64,000 nucleotides of DNA, from the NCBI GenBank assembly GCA_003508835.1, contig PUFA01000116.1, forward strand, positions 2,108,001-2,172,000. The letters run 5' to 3'. Below, piece by piece: positions 1-13,244 of this stretch. Under the pieces are notes generated by a model. The model worked only from the letters and a program-made list of their open reading frames with translations, ran no database searches and was not told the DNA's origin. Source of the stretch: Eonycteris spelaea. Taxonomy: Eukaryota > Chordata > Mammalia > Chiroptera > Pteropodidae. The first letter of the stretch is position 1. Every line of letters starts with the position of its first letter. Made by a program: the position numbers and the translations under genes.

Positions 1-466
1 CCCGCACCAGGGGGTACGTCTGTTACAGTGGACACGTTGTCAGCACCCCAAGTCTGCCGTTGATGTTTGGGTTTGTTCCGGGGCTTTGGGTGAGTGCACC
101 ATGTTGTGCAGCCATGGTAACAGCTTCCTACAGAGCAGTCCTGCTGCCCCCAAATCCCCTTGTTCACCCCCCAACTTCTCCCCGCCCCCGGAACAACGGC
201 TGATTTAACTGTCGCCACAGCTTTCCCCTTTCTCTGCCCCGTTTCTCACCAGGGCTGATCTGTTTTTCATAGTCGGCTTCTATTTAAGATTTCCTTTAAA
301 GACTAGGTTATGCTGCTTGAAAAGAAAGAAAGAAAAAAGAAAAAAACGCTTTTCAGTTGATGGGCAGTGCCTTGGCCCCGTCCCGTGTGGAGGAGACTCA
401 ACGTCTCATCCATAGAACTGGGCAAATGAGGGCTCCTGACAGAAACGCCACCGCGTCTGTGCGACG

Positions 467-503
467 GCTGCGCACAGTGGGGCGGCAGCTGCGCACAGTG
501 GGG
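467..503. repeat. Short GC-rich tandem duplication, 21-bp period
   Basis: The block GCTGCGCACAGTGGGG occurs at 467-482 and again at 488-503, and a weaker third start (GCAGCTGCGC) follows from about 513. It is a small local duplication with no sign of function. Confidence 0.7.
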
Positions 504-3500
504 CCTCAGCCGGGGCAGCTGCGCCCCTCTGAGCAGAGCAGCTCGTGCTCCGGCCCCACTCAGCGCCGGGCTCTGCCTGTCTCGTCTCCAGAGTCCTAGA
601 ATCCCGCTCTTCTCTTCGTCCCTACTGGAACGTGCAGTTTAGGCTCCGCCTGACTCCGCGTGTCTGAAAACCGTGGTCAGGCCACAGAGTGGTGCCAAAT
701 GCTCCCCTGCGTGTGACAGAACACGGGGCTGTTACGCCACAGCGTGGGGACGAGCACGGCGGATCTGTGGGAGTGGCAGGTGGGTTCCGCCGGCTGCTCC
801 CCCGTGCTGTTCTCTGGGGTCCTTCCCCACTGCTGCTCCCAGACCGTCAGGGCACTTGGCGGTCCCTCTGAGTCTGAGGAGCTGTCACGCCGGGGGGCTG
901 GCCATCCACTTGAGCCCCACGTCCACGTGTCCTTGGCACCAAGCTCTAACTCCTGCCGGCACTGACCTCGCAAGATGCAACGTGACAGAAACAGACGTCC
1001 ACGATGCACGCCAGCCTTCGCCTGGCAGCGTTCGGGCCCATCTCCTCGCATCTTCATCGCTGGTCATCTCCTGATGAAGGCGCCTCTGATCAGGCCACAT
1101 CTCCTGTCCCCCGGGACCACTGCCTCGCTCCCCGGTGCGGCCTCCAGCCAGCCTCCCGGAGGAGCAGAATCGGGTGACTGCGTAGAAGCTGGGGATGAAA
1201 GACACTTTCACTGAAGAGGAATCCCGAGTCTCAGAATCGGCGATAGCGTCCCCACGTAGAACGGGAGACACAGGAAAGCAAGCAAAGCAGACCTCTGCAC
1301 TTCGGCGTTGGCCAGCTGAGTTTGCGGCATTTTGGGGACTGGCGGCCATGGACATGGGGCATGCAGCTGGACACGTGCCTCCAGGCTTCCGTGAGTTCCT
1401 ACCGGGAGGGTCGTTTTGACCCTTCCCCAGCTGATTTTTCCACCTGCCTCTTCACAGGGCATCCATTTCCTCCTATTTCTGATTTCTTGGGCAGGGGTAA
1501 TTCGCTCTCACTCACGTCCTGTTTACAAGACAGTTCTTGTGTGACTTGCCACCTCGTGTGATATTTTACTGTGGAAATGCCACATGTTTGCATCTGAACT
1601 ATTAACTTAGCTTTTAGCTGAATTGATTAGTTGTTAGCGTTTTGATATTATGTATGAATACATATTGCAAGTATAAAAGATTTCACTTCATATACAAGTG
1701 ATAAAATCGTAGATTCTTTAGAGGAGGAAAATTTGAGATCATAATATAATCTGATGCCCTCAGAAATACCAAGTGATTCAGCGTGCATTGATTGAGCATC
1801 CTGCTGTATATGTGTACGCAGAGTGACAGGGAGGGAGGGAGGGGGAGGGGATGAGTAAGTGATAGAAAGAGAATGTTGTAAAATATTAACATTTGGAGAG
1901 TCTCAGTGAAGGATATATGGGAATTCCTTGTATTATTTTTTTCAACTATTTCCTGTCCAAATTGTTTTTCAAAACCAAAATCTAAAACAAAAAGTTAGTT
2001 TAATATATGCTGTATTTGCACCGTAAGGATCGAAGGGGTGACGAAGGTGGTGCTGGGTGGGAGGTGGGTGGGAAGCAATAAAAACTCAATCGTGTTATTG
2101 CAAAATTGCTAATCCTGCAACCTGATCCCGTTGACTTCTCAGATGTTTTGAGAAACAATCTTTTTGCCTTTTCTAGATGCAAAGACATATAGTTGAGTAA
2201 ATCAGAACAGAAAATGCAAAGATTCTTTTACTGCTACAATGATTGTGAAACACAGATAAATCTCAGCCCAGATGGAATTAATTTGACTAATGTAGATGTG
2301 AGATCAAAATTAATAGGACTATGGTCCTCTGGTGATCTGAGCTTGTTCTGAGCACTCTTATCAAATGCTCCTGGGAACACAGGACACAATGTCATTGCTA
2401 AGATACGTGGAGGGGAAAGTAGTGAGTCCCAGGAGGGGATACTAAAGGTCATGAGAGGTCATGTGCTTGCCGTGTTTGGAGAAACCTGATAAAGAAAGCT
2501 CGAGATACCACTGTAGGGCTTGGGCTGTGCCAATGGGAATCTGACCCACGAGCCTCTTACAGAAGTGAGCGCCCAGGTGGAGGCACAGATGGGGCCGACC
2601 ATTCGGTCCTGATTCGTATCAGGGAACTGGAGGCTTATGGATGATCCCTGCCTCAAAGCAACAGAGAGCACCCTTAATTAGGTCTATTCAACCTCACAGA
2701 AAGACAGTCAGGGGGAGGGTTGTTTATATAATACCTGTTGACTAAGTACCTTCAACAGATGAGGCTCACTCAAAGGATGGGAAAGTGCAGAATAAGATAC
2801 ATAGGATCTATGCCACCAGGCGGCTTATGGTCCAGACACTGCTGACCAAGAAGTCCTCATGGAGCTCAGCTTCCCTTCCGGGACAGGGAACCCTCCCTCC
2901 CTCAGACACAAGCCATGACGATGAAATGATCTGATGTGTAGACAGTGAGTAGTAACTGCTTTGCAGGTACCAGGCACTCAATAGACACCGGTTCCCCTTC
3001 TCTCTTCTCTGATGGGAGCACCTGAGCGGTCCTGGGTTACCCTGGATCCTGCCCACTCTGGTTTGTCACCAGGACAGCCACGGACCCAACTCTAGGACTT
3101 TGCTGTAGTCTTAATCCGGATGTCCTGCGGACGCCTGAACTTGCCCCTATGGAGCACCCTACCCCCCGCCAAGGCTGCGCGGGTACAGGGCCAGCATTTA
3201 TTTGGTTAGGAAAGCCACCTAGTTTTAAAATGTGAATATATTTGAGCTGCAACAGTGATTTCAATTTGCGGCTTTACCACGGTCGTACTGTCAAGCAGTG
3301 TTCAGGTTTATTAATTTTATATGCATCAGAGTCTTTGAAATTGTTAGTTCATATGTGTGGAAACAAATTTTCATGAAATGAACTACAAGCTCTGTTATAC
3401 AGGGCATCTTTAATACCGGAGTAAAAAAGCTTTTAAATTACTAAAATGGCAGGTTTCTGCTATAGATCTGTGTAGAGAAGGGGGGAAAGAAGAATGGCTG

Positions 3501-3762
3501 AAACAACAAGAAAAGGAAAGGAAGTAGGAATGCAGTACTTTGGGTTATGGTCAGGGAGAAATTGGATCCCATTTTCCCTGGAACCAGACCCTTTGCCACC
3601 CTTGGGGGCATCCTGGGACAGTCGGGGTTGTTTATTTCGACCCCTCTAGCACCCAGGAGCGAGCTGGAAGGAAGTGGCCAGAGGCTGAAGTGAGGCCGCT
3701 CTCACAGGCCGCCTCCCACGGCCATCTGCTTCGCAGCAATGGGCTCCGACCAGGGGCGGGGG

Positions 3763-3816
3763 GTGGGACAGGATTTCGAGGCCACGGGGGTGGGACAGGA
3801 TTTCGAGGCCACGGAG
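3763..3816. repeat. Two-copy 27-bp tandem repeat
   Basis: Two adjacent 27-bp copies beginning GTGGGACAGGATTTCGAGGC sit at 3763-3789 and 3790-3816 and are nearly identical. The near identity suggests a recent duplication that may vary between individuals. No gene is associated. Confidence 0.8.
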
Positions 3817-4429
3817 CTGAAATCAGAGCCCAGACCCTCCCTGGATGGAGCTGAGGCTCTGCCGCGGCTGATCTGGGGACTGAGGTCAGTTCAGAGGCTC
3901 TCGCTGAGTCCGCTGTCCACCGGAGAGTCAGGTTATCATGGCGCTGTCTTCTTTCAGGCCTTCCCTCCATCTGCCCTGGGCCACGAGTCTATGGGAGATG
4001 TTTCACAGCTGTTTCCAGAATGAGTCTCGTCTTCACCCACTCAAACCAGCGATAAGTACAGACTCCCGTGGACACCGAGGGAAGAAGAGCAGGGAGAGCA
4101 TCAGTCGTTAGAGAGGAAACGTGATAAGTCCAGCCAGCGCTTAGATTTTTAAAAAGGCATGAAGTTGTACGTGATACCGCTTAAGGCTAAGAAGGAAGGG
4201 AAATTGAAAAGCAAATTCTTCTAATCTAGTCAGGAAAAAGAAAATTGGTATCTACGTTTTCCCTACAGCTTTCTTCTGTTCTGTTCTCTTTACATCCTTT
4301 TTTCTCCGCCTCAGAATGAACTTGGACCCGTCGTTCTGTTTTTACCAGAAGTTTGTCTCCCGCTATTACCAGGTCAGGACCTTGGTTCCACAAGCCATGC
4401 GTGGACATCAGTGTCCTTGTTTTACTGTC

Positions 4430-4515
4430 AAAGCATAAACAGACAATGTGTACACATATCAAGTTATTATGTTGTACATCTAGAGCTAATACAACGTTAT
4501 ATGACAATATCTCAG
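4430..4515 (+). repeat. L1 LINE 3' end fragment, sense
   Basis: The segment reads ATTATGTTGTACATCTAGAG followed by a diverged GCTAATACAACGTTATATGA. This matches the known 3' terminus of many mammalian L1 elements (ATGTTGTACACCTGAAACTAAT type). It is a short, decayed sense-strand copy. Confidence 0.6.
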
Positions 4516-5255
4516 TTTTTAAAAAGCATATTCTGTTTGCGTAGATTGTCGAATGAGGTTTGGGAGATTGTTGGCAATCTCTGATTTCACTGGTTGAAAT
4601 ACGGAGTCAGGATTTAAGAACCGATTCTAGAATTGTGCATTCTCAAAATAGCTTACAATTCTAAAAGTCATCATATATTATATAGTAATTTTTTTATTTT
4701 TAATTAATTTTTTAAATTGAAGAGATGATTTAAAGTTTTGCCCCCGTCTACCTCCCCCTCCCCATTACATAATAATTTAATAACATTATCTGTTCCCCTC
4801 CCATGACCCAAATGAGAGATGCTTGACCCGGGCCGGTCCCCGTGTGCAATATTTTGCAATTAGATGCTTGATAATGATAGTGCTTCGAAGTAGGAACTCA
4901 GCTTCTAACTTTTTGTATTTTCAACGTCATGAACCGTGAAAATCACGAGAAGTGCTTGTTCTTGTTTTACCGCTTTAGACATCGTCAAGGGGCCTCCGTT
5001 GCACGCTTGGTTACGGGGGGGAGAGATGCTGTCACCTGCACAGTGGCAGCCAGCAGCCCCACAGGCACGAGCACACCTGAAACAGCAGGGCGGAGCGCAG
5101 AGGCCGTGGCCGGTGGGGGCCGTGCCCACTGGCCACGCTGACTCTGGGTGGCTGTCTCCACTTAGTCACCCATGAGCGGGCGCCAGGGGCTGACGTGCCC
5201 TGTTTGAGAAAGCTGAGGGGAAGGCACTATCTGTCGTTTATTCAGCTTGCCCTGC

Positions 5256-5274
5256 AAAAAAAAAAAAAAAAAAA
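5256..5274. repeat. Poly(A) run of 19
   Basis: An uninterrupted A19 run. It may be the tail of a retroposed element on the + strand, but the preceding sequence is not one I recognise, so it is given only as a homopolymer. Confidence 0.85.
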
Positions 5275-5444
5275 GCGACCATCCGGTGGACTCTGCATTC
5301 CTCCATCAGGTCGAGGAGACAAGGTGTGTAAGTGCCGCTTCATCCGGACCCGTTTCCTCCCTTCTTTCTGCCCATAGAACCCCGCTTTTGCTCAGGGCGA
5401 CACTGGGCCCAGCCTCAGGCTGACTCCTGGTATTTTTTTTCTTT

Positions 5445-5720
5445 TCTCTTAAAATTTGTTTTTCAGTTACGGTTGACGTGCAGTATTGTATTAGTTTCAG
5501 GTGTACAGCATAGTGCTTGGACATTTATATACCTTACGGAGTGATCGCCCTGATCAGTCTAGTTCCCATCCGGCTCTGTCCGTAGTTATGACGGACTATT
5601 CCCTGTGCCGTATGTACCTAGCATCCCCGTGACTGTTTTTATAACCGGCAATTTGGACCTCCTAATCCCTTGACCTTTTTCACCCAGGCCCCTAACCCTC
5701 TCTGAGATTCATGAGGATCT
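5445..5720 (-). repeat. L1 LINE 3' UTR, antisense
   Basis: It begins TTTTTCAGTTACGGTTGACG and continues through a TTAGTTTCAGGTGTACAGCA block, the reverse complement of the L1 3' end. It then carries the usual run toward 'CCCTGTGCCGTATGTACCTAGCATCCC'-type text, truncated near 5720. The same family recurs at 29340-30180. This 3' end type is common in laurasiatherian genomes. Confidence 0.8.
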
Positions 5721-7529
5721 TATTTTCTTTCACTAAGCCGTCAGCTTCCCAGCCTCCCTTTCATTAACTTCCCTTTTCGGGTTGTGGGCATGCGCTCCAT
5801 TTCTTGGCAATGACATAATGACATGTCGGAGGAGGTCTGTGGGGAAGCTTCTGGAGAGCTTTTGCCTTTTTTTTATACGTGAGAAAGTAGTGGCCGACCC
5901 AGCCCCTTCCCATTGCTTTGCCTTGGAGTTACCCGTGATCGTTGGAATTGCAGCAGCCACGTTGTAACCTGAGGTGACGTGCATGGGGATGCTAGGCCAG
6001 TAAGCGAAATGGAGAGACAGGAAGAGTCGGAGCCCTTAAAGCCACCGGTGAGCCGGCGGACCGATTCTGATATGGACTGTATCTGAGTTTCTTGTTACGT
6101 AAACAGCGTTCTTCCGGCTTGAGCCACAGTTGGTGAAGGGATTCTGCTACTTGCAGCCAAGTGTACTTTCGTGGATAGCGAATAATCTTTTCCAGCTTAA
6201 AATATAGACAGTCGATTCTGCCTGCTCAGAATGCATTCCTAGTAGCTCACTGGGTGACGCAGACCCTATTATTTTGCCAGCCTTCTAAATAGGCATGCAG
6301 GAAATGTCAGGAGGGAAGGGTGATCTCTGAACTTAGATAGTATCCTTTCTGATATAAACGATAGATTTTACCTTATTTTGCTTAATACTTAAATCAATGG
6401 ACAGAAAAGTAAGTAATCATAGGGGCGAAGAAACTGCATCTCTTCTTCCAACTGAAGTGGGACCTAATTTTAAGTTTCCACGCTTTTCTGTTCCAAACAT
6501 TTCTATCTTGATAAATGTTGGTGCTATTTCATCATATGGCTTACGTACTAACATAAAAGACAAATCCACTAATTAGGTTTGAATTTCTTGTTTGTTCTAT
6601 GTTTTTTAAATACTTGAATAAAGCACTTTGACATGCAAAATGGAAAATTCGAGGAAGAAACAAGCCACTGAATTGTTAGGATATTCTCTAGTAAACTTAG
6701 TCACACGTATCTGTATAAATTTATATATCACTTCACATACTTCTCTCTCTATATTTGCGGATTCTTTTGAAGAAAGCTTTATCTGCACACACCAAAGGTG
6801 AAAGGGTTGGGAGTTTATCAGTTCGCTTTTGCTGTGTAACAAAGCTCTCTCTCCACTCAGCGGTTTAAAGGCAAGGCTGCCAGCACTCGTGTGCCCGCAG
6901 GCCGTTGGTCATGCTGAAGAAGGTCACATTTCTCAGACCAGCAGGCTGGGCCGGGACGTTTTTTCTCATGGCGATGAGAAAAAGCGTAAGGTGCAAGAGG
7001 GCAAGCCCAAGAGCTTGGAGCACATCTGCCCAAGGGCCACGCCCAACACCTCTGCTGTAGGAAATGGACTTCACAGCTCTCGCGGGGAGGGACTGCGGAG
7101 TCACGTGGCCGAGTTCACAGGAAAAGGGAGGGCAGCAGGGTTGGAAACCACGATGCCGTGTGAGGAAAGAGTGGTAACAAGGGACCAGCTTCTGGCATTG
7201 TTCTGACTCGGTTCTTAGAACCTGAGGGAACTAAGAAGCGAAGGCACCACCTTAGGAAGGGGACAGGCCAGGCACTCCTACGAGAAAGGGAACGCCCTCA
7301 GGCTGAGGGCTTTTAAAAAGCTCACCCCCCTCCTCTGTCACAGTTAGGACCTTTCTTGTGCTTGGCTAGTGTTTCTGTAGAATAAGGACAATTTATTTTG
7401 TCGTCGTCATTGTCATGGCCTCTCCGTATGCTGGAATAGTACAGAGGTATTTACAAGATTCATAATGTGCTACTGACCTTTTATTTTTTTGACAACAACA
7501 ATAACGAAAATAATAGCCATGCAGCCCTG

Positions 7530-7625
7530 TGGAGTAGGAATGGTTTATTATTCCTATTCCACAGATGAGGAAATTGAGTCCTCAGCACAGCTAACAGCCA
7601 GGGTTTGAACTGGTTAGTCCCATTT
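7530..7625 (-). repeat. MIR SINE fragment, antisense
   Basis: The core reads CACAGATGAGGAAATTGAGT and continues to CAGCCAGGGTTTGAACTGGT, the reverse complement of the MIR core ending in CCTCAGTTTCCTCATCTGTA. It is an old tRNA-derived SINE, diverged and truncated. Confidence 0.75.
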
Positions 7626-7659
7626 AGCACTCACATGCTTAACAGGGCGCTCGCCGCTC

Positions 7660-7680
7660 CACACACACACACACACACAC
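7660..7680. repeat. (CA)n microsatellite
   Basis: An uninterrupted CA dinucleotide run of about ten units immediately follows the MIR fragment. It is expected to be length-polymorphic. Confidence 0.9.
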
Positions 7681-10020
7681 AACACCCTCCCCCCCTTTGT
7701 CCAGTGTGGCCGGTGAAGCCGCGGCAGCCACACTGGCGCTGTGAAGTAAACGTGCCACATCTTTGTGTGCTGTAACAGATCGCCCACCGAGTTCACTTTG
7801 GAGCACGGCATCCTGAGAATCGGGGCTGTTAGCAGAAGAACGCATTTTACAATGCAAGCGTGAATTCCCCGGCACTCCCTGGCACTCCCCGCTCTGTCTT
7901 AGGGGCTGTCATTTTCTCATTTTCGTCATTTTCTCTGGCCTCTCTAACCCCAGCTGCGGGCCGGCCACGCCCACAGCCTGAAGTCTCGCTCCCAGTGACC
8001 TATCACCGGGTCCTGCCCCGCAGGTCCCAGCCCCGGGGCTCCCTGCTCCCCAGTGCACAGCAGAGGAGTGGGCAGGGGGCTCCTCGTGGCCCCAGTGCCA
8101 CCTGAAAGCCTTTCGTTTCCCCCTCCCTGATTCTCCGCTCTTCTGCATCCTTTTCTAAAACCTTTCTGTTGACTGGGCGCCCGGAGCACTGTTCCAAGAA
8201 ACGTCCCAGAATTCAAACCCTCCAGGGATGTATTTCTCGACCTGGTTTAACCCTTCAGCTTTCATTCTCATCCTTTGCTCATCCATCTGAGCAAGGTGAA
8301 CCTCTGGGCTCTGAACTGCTTTCAACAGTCCTTTGAGCAATTGTCCTTTTCACTTGTTTCAAGCTATACACATTACTTCCTTTAAAAAGGGTATTCTTAG
8401 AAAAATACTTTTGGTGTGAACTGGCAATGGTAAAGCACACCCCTTAGGCCCAAGAGTGTGTTCGTGTGAACCACAAGTCAACAGTTATTCCTTCCGTTAG
8501 CACGTGTGTTTTGCTTTTTAACATGAGGGGCATGATTTGGGGGGTGCTTTGGGATGGCTCATGTAAGTGGGAGGGTAATAAAGCCCCCTGGAGGGGTGAG
8601 ATTCAAACTGTTTTTGTAACTCAGACGGCACACGCACTGACTAGTCAGAACGCACACTGGTCGTGAGCAGCCCGTGCGCCCAGGTTGGTGTCACCTCCAC
8701 AGCAGGTGTGCCCAGCTCCCTCTGTGCCGGCACTGGTGCTGCCCCCCTTTGCCCCCCCCCCCCGCCGGTCCCAGCTCGGGCCCCAAACTCCCCAGAGGTG
8801 CTTCTGTAAATAGAATCTGTTGTCCAAGGAAAAGGTTTTGTCACCATTTGGGAGATTCAGTTTCTGAAGGCAATTTCAAGAGAAGGTTTTCAAAGATATT
8901 TTGAGCAATGACTAGAATAAGTTATTCCGTTTTCAAGCATGCTGCTGATTGAGAACGTAGGAATTCTGGCATGTTTATTCAAAGAAGAGTATTGTTCTCT
9001 TGTCATATTTCCCGGTAATTAATATACTTAGTAGTGGCTTCCACGAAGTAACGATCATTCGGATGAAATGTCAGGTCAGGTGACAGATGTCTGACTTACT
9101 CGGAGAACCTAAGCCTGGAGAGAAGAGGAGATTGTTGTTAGATGAGAGCAGTGGGTATAGGATGGTCACATCATAAAGGAGAAAGAGTCGGGTTTGGATT
9201 GGGAGACCAGCTATCCCAGTTTGACGGCCAGTGGTAAGGGGACCACCTGTGTCGTTTGCATGCCGTGTGTAGGACCGGGGGAGAAGCGAGAGCCCCACAC
9301 AGAGCTGGGAAGGGCCCAGCTGTAGCTCCATCTGCTTTTGCTCTCCAGAGTGCAATATCCTTTTCATAGTGGGTCTGCAAGTAAGTTCTCCGAAAACAGA
9401 GCCAAGAAGACATGGGCAATGAAATGTGGGGTTGGCTTAAGAATTTGAAATACAATAGAGTAATTCCACCAAAAAGACTATGCCTTTTCGTAGCAGCTTA
9501 TTTTAACTAGCTTCACCTAAAAAGGGAAATGTAAAAGTGCTATTTGTTCTAAAATGACCTAAAACAAGACCCTAGTTGAATAATTATAGCATATCTATAA
9601 TTTAGAATATTAATCATGCATTAAAAACCGTGTTTCCTGGAAAGCAATGCTACATATCGTTCCATACATATATATGTTATATGTAAAATCGAAAGATGTA
9701 ATGTAAATGTAAGATCGAAAATCTGCATGGGAATGACAAATGCCAAAGTCAAATCGCTGTGTCACTCCCAGAGAGGGGGGGGACAATGGGTCTGAGGAGT
9801 GTGCACACGGTTTCTCACACCGGTGCCGTTTATTTCTTCAGCTGGGTGGCGGGTCCATGGCCCGTATCATATGAGTTTCTGTGTTTTCCATATGCTTAAC
9901 TTATTTCGTAATTTTGAAAATCATGTTTTCAAATGCTAATCGCATCACATGCTCATGATAAAATATTAAACACAAAACCAGGCTGTAAAATACATACACA
10001 GTAGGATCATAATTTTGTTT

Positions 10021-10080
10021 AAAAATATGTATACATATACATATATATGTATATCTGTATATACAGACACATATATATGA
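10021..10080. repeat. AT-rich (ATATGTATA)n low-complexity tract
   Basis: An irregular run of alternating A/T and G/T steps (TATGTATACATATACATATA and similar). It is simple sequence with no regulatory reading. Confidence 0.8.
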
Positions 10081-10439
10081 GAAACAAGAAAGTAAAAGAG
10101 GCAATCTCTGGTGATTTTTATTTTCTTATGCTTTTTTGCATTATCTGAATGTTTTACAGTAATATATAATTTAAGAAGTAGCATTTTAAAATATGATGGT
10201 CTCTAACGATTAATGAAGTGCATTGTACACTTCTGCTTTTTAAAATGACACAGGTCGTCTGTGAATGCATTCTTGCTGTAGTCGGGCACTCATGACGACA
10301 CGGAGTAGGACGCCCCCCCTTCAGCATCCTCCCCCGTGCTCCACCCCGCTGGTGACAGCGCTGTGCACATCCTCACGGTCCCTTTCTATGCGTTTTTGTG
10401 TATATGTGCATGTGTGCATATAGCTCTCTCGTAATTACA

Positions 10440-10860
10440 TAAATGAGGTCACAATGCCCATACTGTTTAAGGAGTTACTTTCTTCTTTTTATACTGCATC
10501 TTAAACATAACAGTATATGTAGGTTTATCTCATATTTTTAAGTCAAAAAAATTAAAAAAATTTTATTCACTTAATCTCGTTAATAGCTGCATAGAATTTA
10601 TAATGTATAAATGTGTATTTATAATGTAGCTGTACTATAATTCATTTAACTCTATCCCAATAATGAATATTCAGCCAGTTTCTAATTATTTCTGTACTAG
10701 TAAACGTTTCGGTGACTATCCTTGGTTTTCTGTGTGAACAAGAATTCTCGTAAGACAGATTCCGGGAAGCGGGGTCCCTGGCTCACAGAGCACATGCGTG
10801 CGCCGTCGTGGGGAACGCTGCCACCCGCCTTCCTCGAACATTCTGCTGTCACTTAACACT
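10440..10860 (-). repeat. Old L1-type LINE fragment, antisense
   Basis: Text such as CAGCCAGTTTCTAATTATTT, then 'GGTGACTATCCTTGG' and a degenerate 'GGGTCCCTGGCTCACAGAGCAC', follows the order seen in antisense L1M/HAL1 3' regions (island of 'aacatccttg', then 'gctgggtcaaagg'). It is heavily diverged, so the boundaries are approximate. Confidence 0.5.
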
Positions 10861-13244
10861 CCCGACACGTGAGTCTTGTTTCCTCAGATCCCGGCAGGTC
10901 ACTAACCTCATATCTTGAAAACTACAAGTTTATCAAGACCATTTGACAGATTTCCTGAATGAGCATGTATTCCTTTTATATTATCAAAAAGTTGTTTCTC
11001 AAGACTGAAAGCAAATGCGCCAAAGTGGTTGTCTGTGGAAGGTGGGCTATAGACAATTTTCATTTATTTTATAACCTGAAAAAAAAAGGACAGTTAATCA
11101 AAAGCAAGAATGTAAATACTGAAACATAAATGTTATAGAAAAAAATACAGAAAAACGAAGAGAAGAGAGAGGGGGAGAAACGTACATCGGTCAGGTAGAG
11201 CAGAATTGGTTTGTACTGCAAAGCAGTGCTGTTTGGGCATCTGGCACACACAAACGGTTATCTGAAATAAACACCAGAGTGGCTTTTTAAAAACTTTATA
11301 TAATCGTTACACTCTGAAAGCCAAAGTGACTTAACATATTAGAAAAAAATGTAATAATCATCATTTCCTGCTAGAACCCAGCCTACTTTAAAAGGATATT
11401 GGCTTGTAAAATATATGAAAAACAGTAAAATTATGGGCAAAATGAATTAGAGAAGTTTCTGCCAGTGTGCACTGACTTGTTACACACTACTTTCTTTTGC
11501 ATTTATAAGACAGAAACTCTTGAGCAATTGATCAGTCTTTTAAGATTATCCTAGAGTAATCTTGGTATGAAAGTACTATATTCAGAAATTAACTTACACG
11601 GTCAGTCTCCAGTGCAATGTTCTAAGTTCAGTGATTTTTTTTTTTCAAATTTCACAAATGAGATGGGTGTGACAGGCCAAATCAATCAGCTATATCATGG
11701 ATATATCGTCCTTTAGTTTAAAAAGGCTGCTATTTTAAACATATGGTTCCCATCTGAAGTTTTATCACTGCTGCTGTTTTTCTTCCCAAAAGATTATACA
11801 CCAGTTTGATAAATTTCATCAGTGGGAAAATATTTTCTCCTCAAGTTATAAATGAATTTCTGCAGTTGGAAACATTTCTTATATTAAAAATATTGAATCG
11901 GAACATGTTCTTTTAATGGTAGGAAAGGTCTTTAGTCAACAGTCACTAGAACACTAAGGATTGCAAAGCGACATGTGAGTGGTTGTAAAAGAATAAAGGG
12001 ATTGCCTTACTTGTCTGGCTGGCCTCAGGTCCTGTGCCAGCCAAGGCCGCCATGCCAGCCCTGAGTGTGTGCAGCCGCACTCTGCCCACTGGTCCCCAGC
12101 GCAGGAGGCCACAAGCCGGCATAGAGAACCTTGCTGCTCAGACCCACTAAGGACGCACAGAATTCTGAAGGGTACCACGTGACGGTGGGAAAATCAGGTT
12201 CAGGATCTTGTTGTTGGCGAGCTGTATTATCCAGAGAGTTCGAGCTCCAAGCTCACCTGCCCCATCCAGTAGCTCAGGGATTCCTGTCAGAAACTTCAGT
12301 GAGCCTGGTCCTGATTTCAGGGAGCTGGTGACACCTACTGCTTTCGAGATCCTAGACAAGGATGACTCTAGAGGCCAAGGGCAGTGGCCATCCCTTCCAC
12401 CCTTCCTTGCTTTCCTCATGCTTTCCTGAGGAATCTTTATACCTCTCCCCTCCCACCCCGTCTGTATTCCTAATGCAGCACACACAGGGCATGGACCCAA
12501 GCAAGCCTTAGTGAATGTCATTTGAGTGAATAAATGAATGGTCATGTGTGGTTCAAACTATTTTTTTTGGCTCAAACTTTTAAGCATTTATGTGAACATT
12601 TTAAACTCTAATTATACTGTATTTTTAGGTAATGAGTTCTTAAAGCTTTTTACTTATCAAATGAAGTAATTCTTAATTGCTCTCAATATACATTATAGAG
12701 AATGTAAGCAGAGCTTTTTAATTGAAACATCTTGGGATTCAATGGGAAAACCTAGATTCATTTTATCCAGATCACGTGTTTTCAGAGACTTTGAACCCTT
12801 GATTCCCTTCTCAATCTTTGTGTTTTCAGCCTAGAGTACTGATTTGTTGCCTGTCTTTATTTAGTAGAATCTTTTTTCCCTTCCCAACCCCATTTCTTAA
12901 TCCTTTCAGGCACAATGATCAAACATGCTTGTAGTATTTCCTTTTGTGGACGCCTATAGAAGTTTTATGTTATCTTTGTTTTAAGTTTGACACTAGGACA
13001 ATAATGTTTTGTTGTCCCTCGGTGCCTTATTTTCAAGCAGCTGACTTCCCCAGGACCTTTCCTTAGGTTTTAACTCAGGGCTCCAGGGGTCTTCTTTTTT
13101 CATATAAAGAGGATTTATTTTATCTCTAATTAAGTTGCCTTGAGCTTTCCTTATGAGCAAATATCATTTCTCTGGAAGCAGAACCTTTTGGTGGGAGGGA
13201 TGTCTCAGCCCATTCTATCTTTGTTTACCTGAGTGGTCACCCTT
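10861..13244. other. Intergenic region, no gene seen
   Basis: AT-rich, apparently unique DNA. Positions 12470-12540 look like an L2 or MIR 3' tail (GAGTGAATAAATGAATGG). The antisense frame at 12147-12545 is open for 132 codons but shows no domain, and it overlaps the repeat tail. Confidence 0.6.

Larger units (their letters stand above)
1..4400. other. Intergenic region, no gene seen
   Basis: No open frame here has recognisable protein similarity, and the many short ORFs overlap on both strands in GC-rich, low-complexity-like sequence. Positions 360-1420 are moderately GC-rich without CpG-island density. The first 260 bases loosely resemble antisense L1 3' sequence, but too weakly to call. 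An A/G-rich tract lies at 319-347 and a GGGA-rich tract at 1829-1851. The remainder looks like unique or heavily decayed DNA. Confidence 0.7.
5721..10430. other. Intergenic region with repeat fragments, no gene seen
   Basis: No coding region is supported. Segment 6820-7210 opens with TTTTGCTGTGTAACAAAGCT, a start typical of an old mammalian interspersed repeat whose family I cannot name with confidence. A C12 run is at 8752-8763. The longest ORFs (about 60-125 codons) have no recognisable domains. Confidence 0.6.

Noticed and set aside
673..1355. Overlapping ORFs of 126-156 codons on both strands
   Set aside because: They overlap in several frames in moderately GC-rich sequence, with no recognisable protein and no splice or promoter structure.
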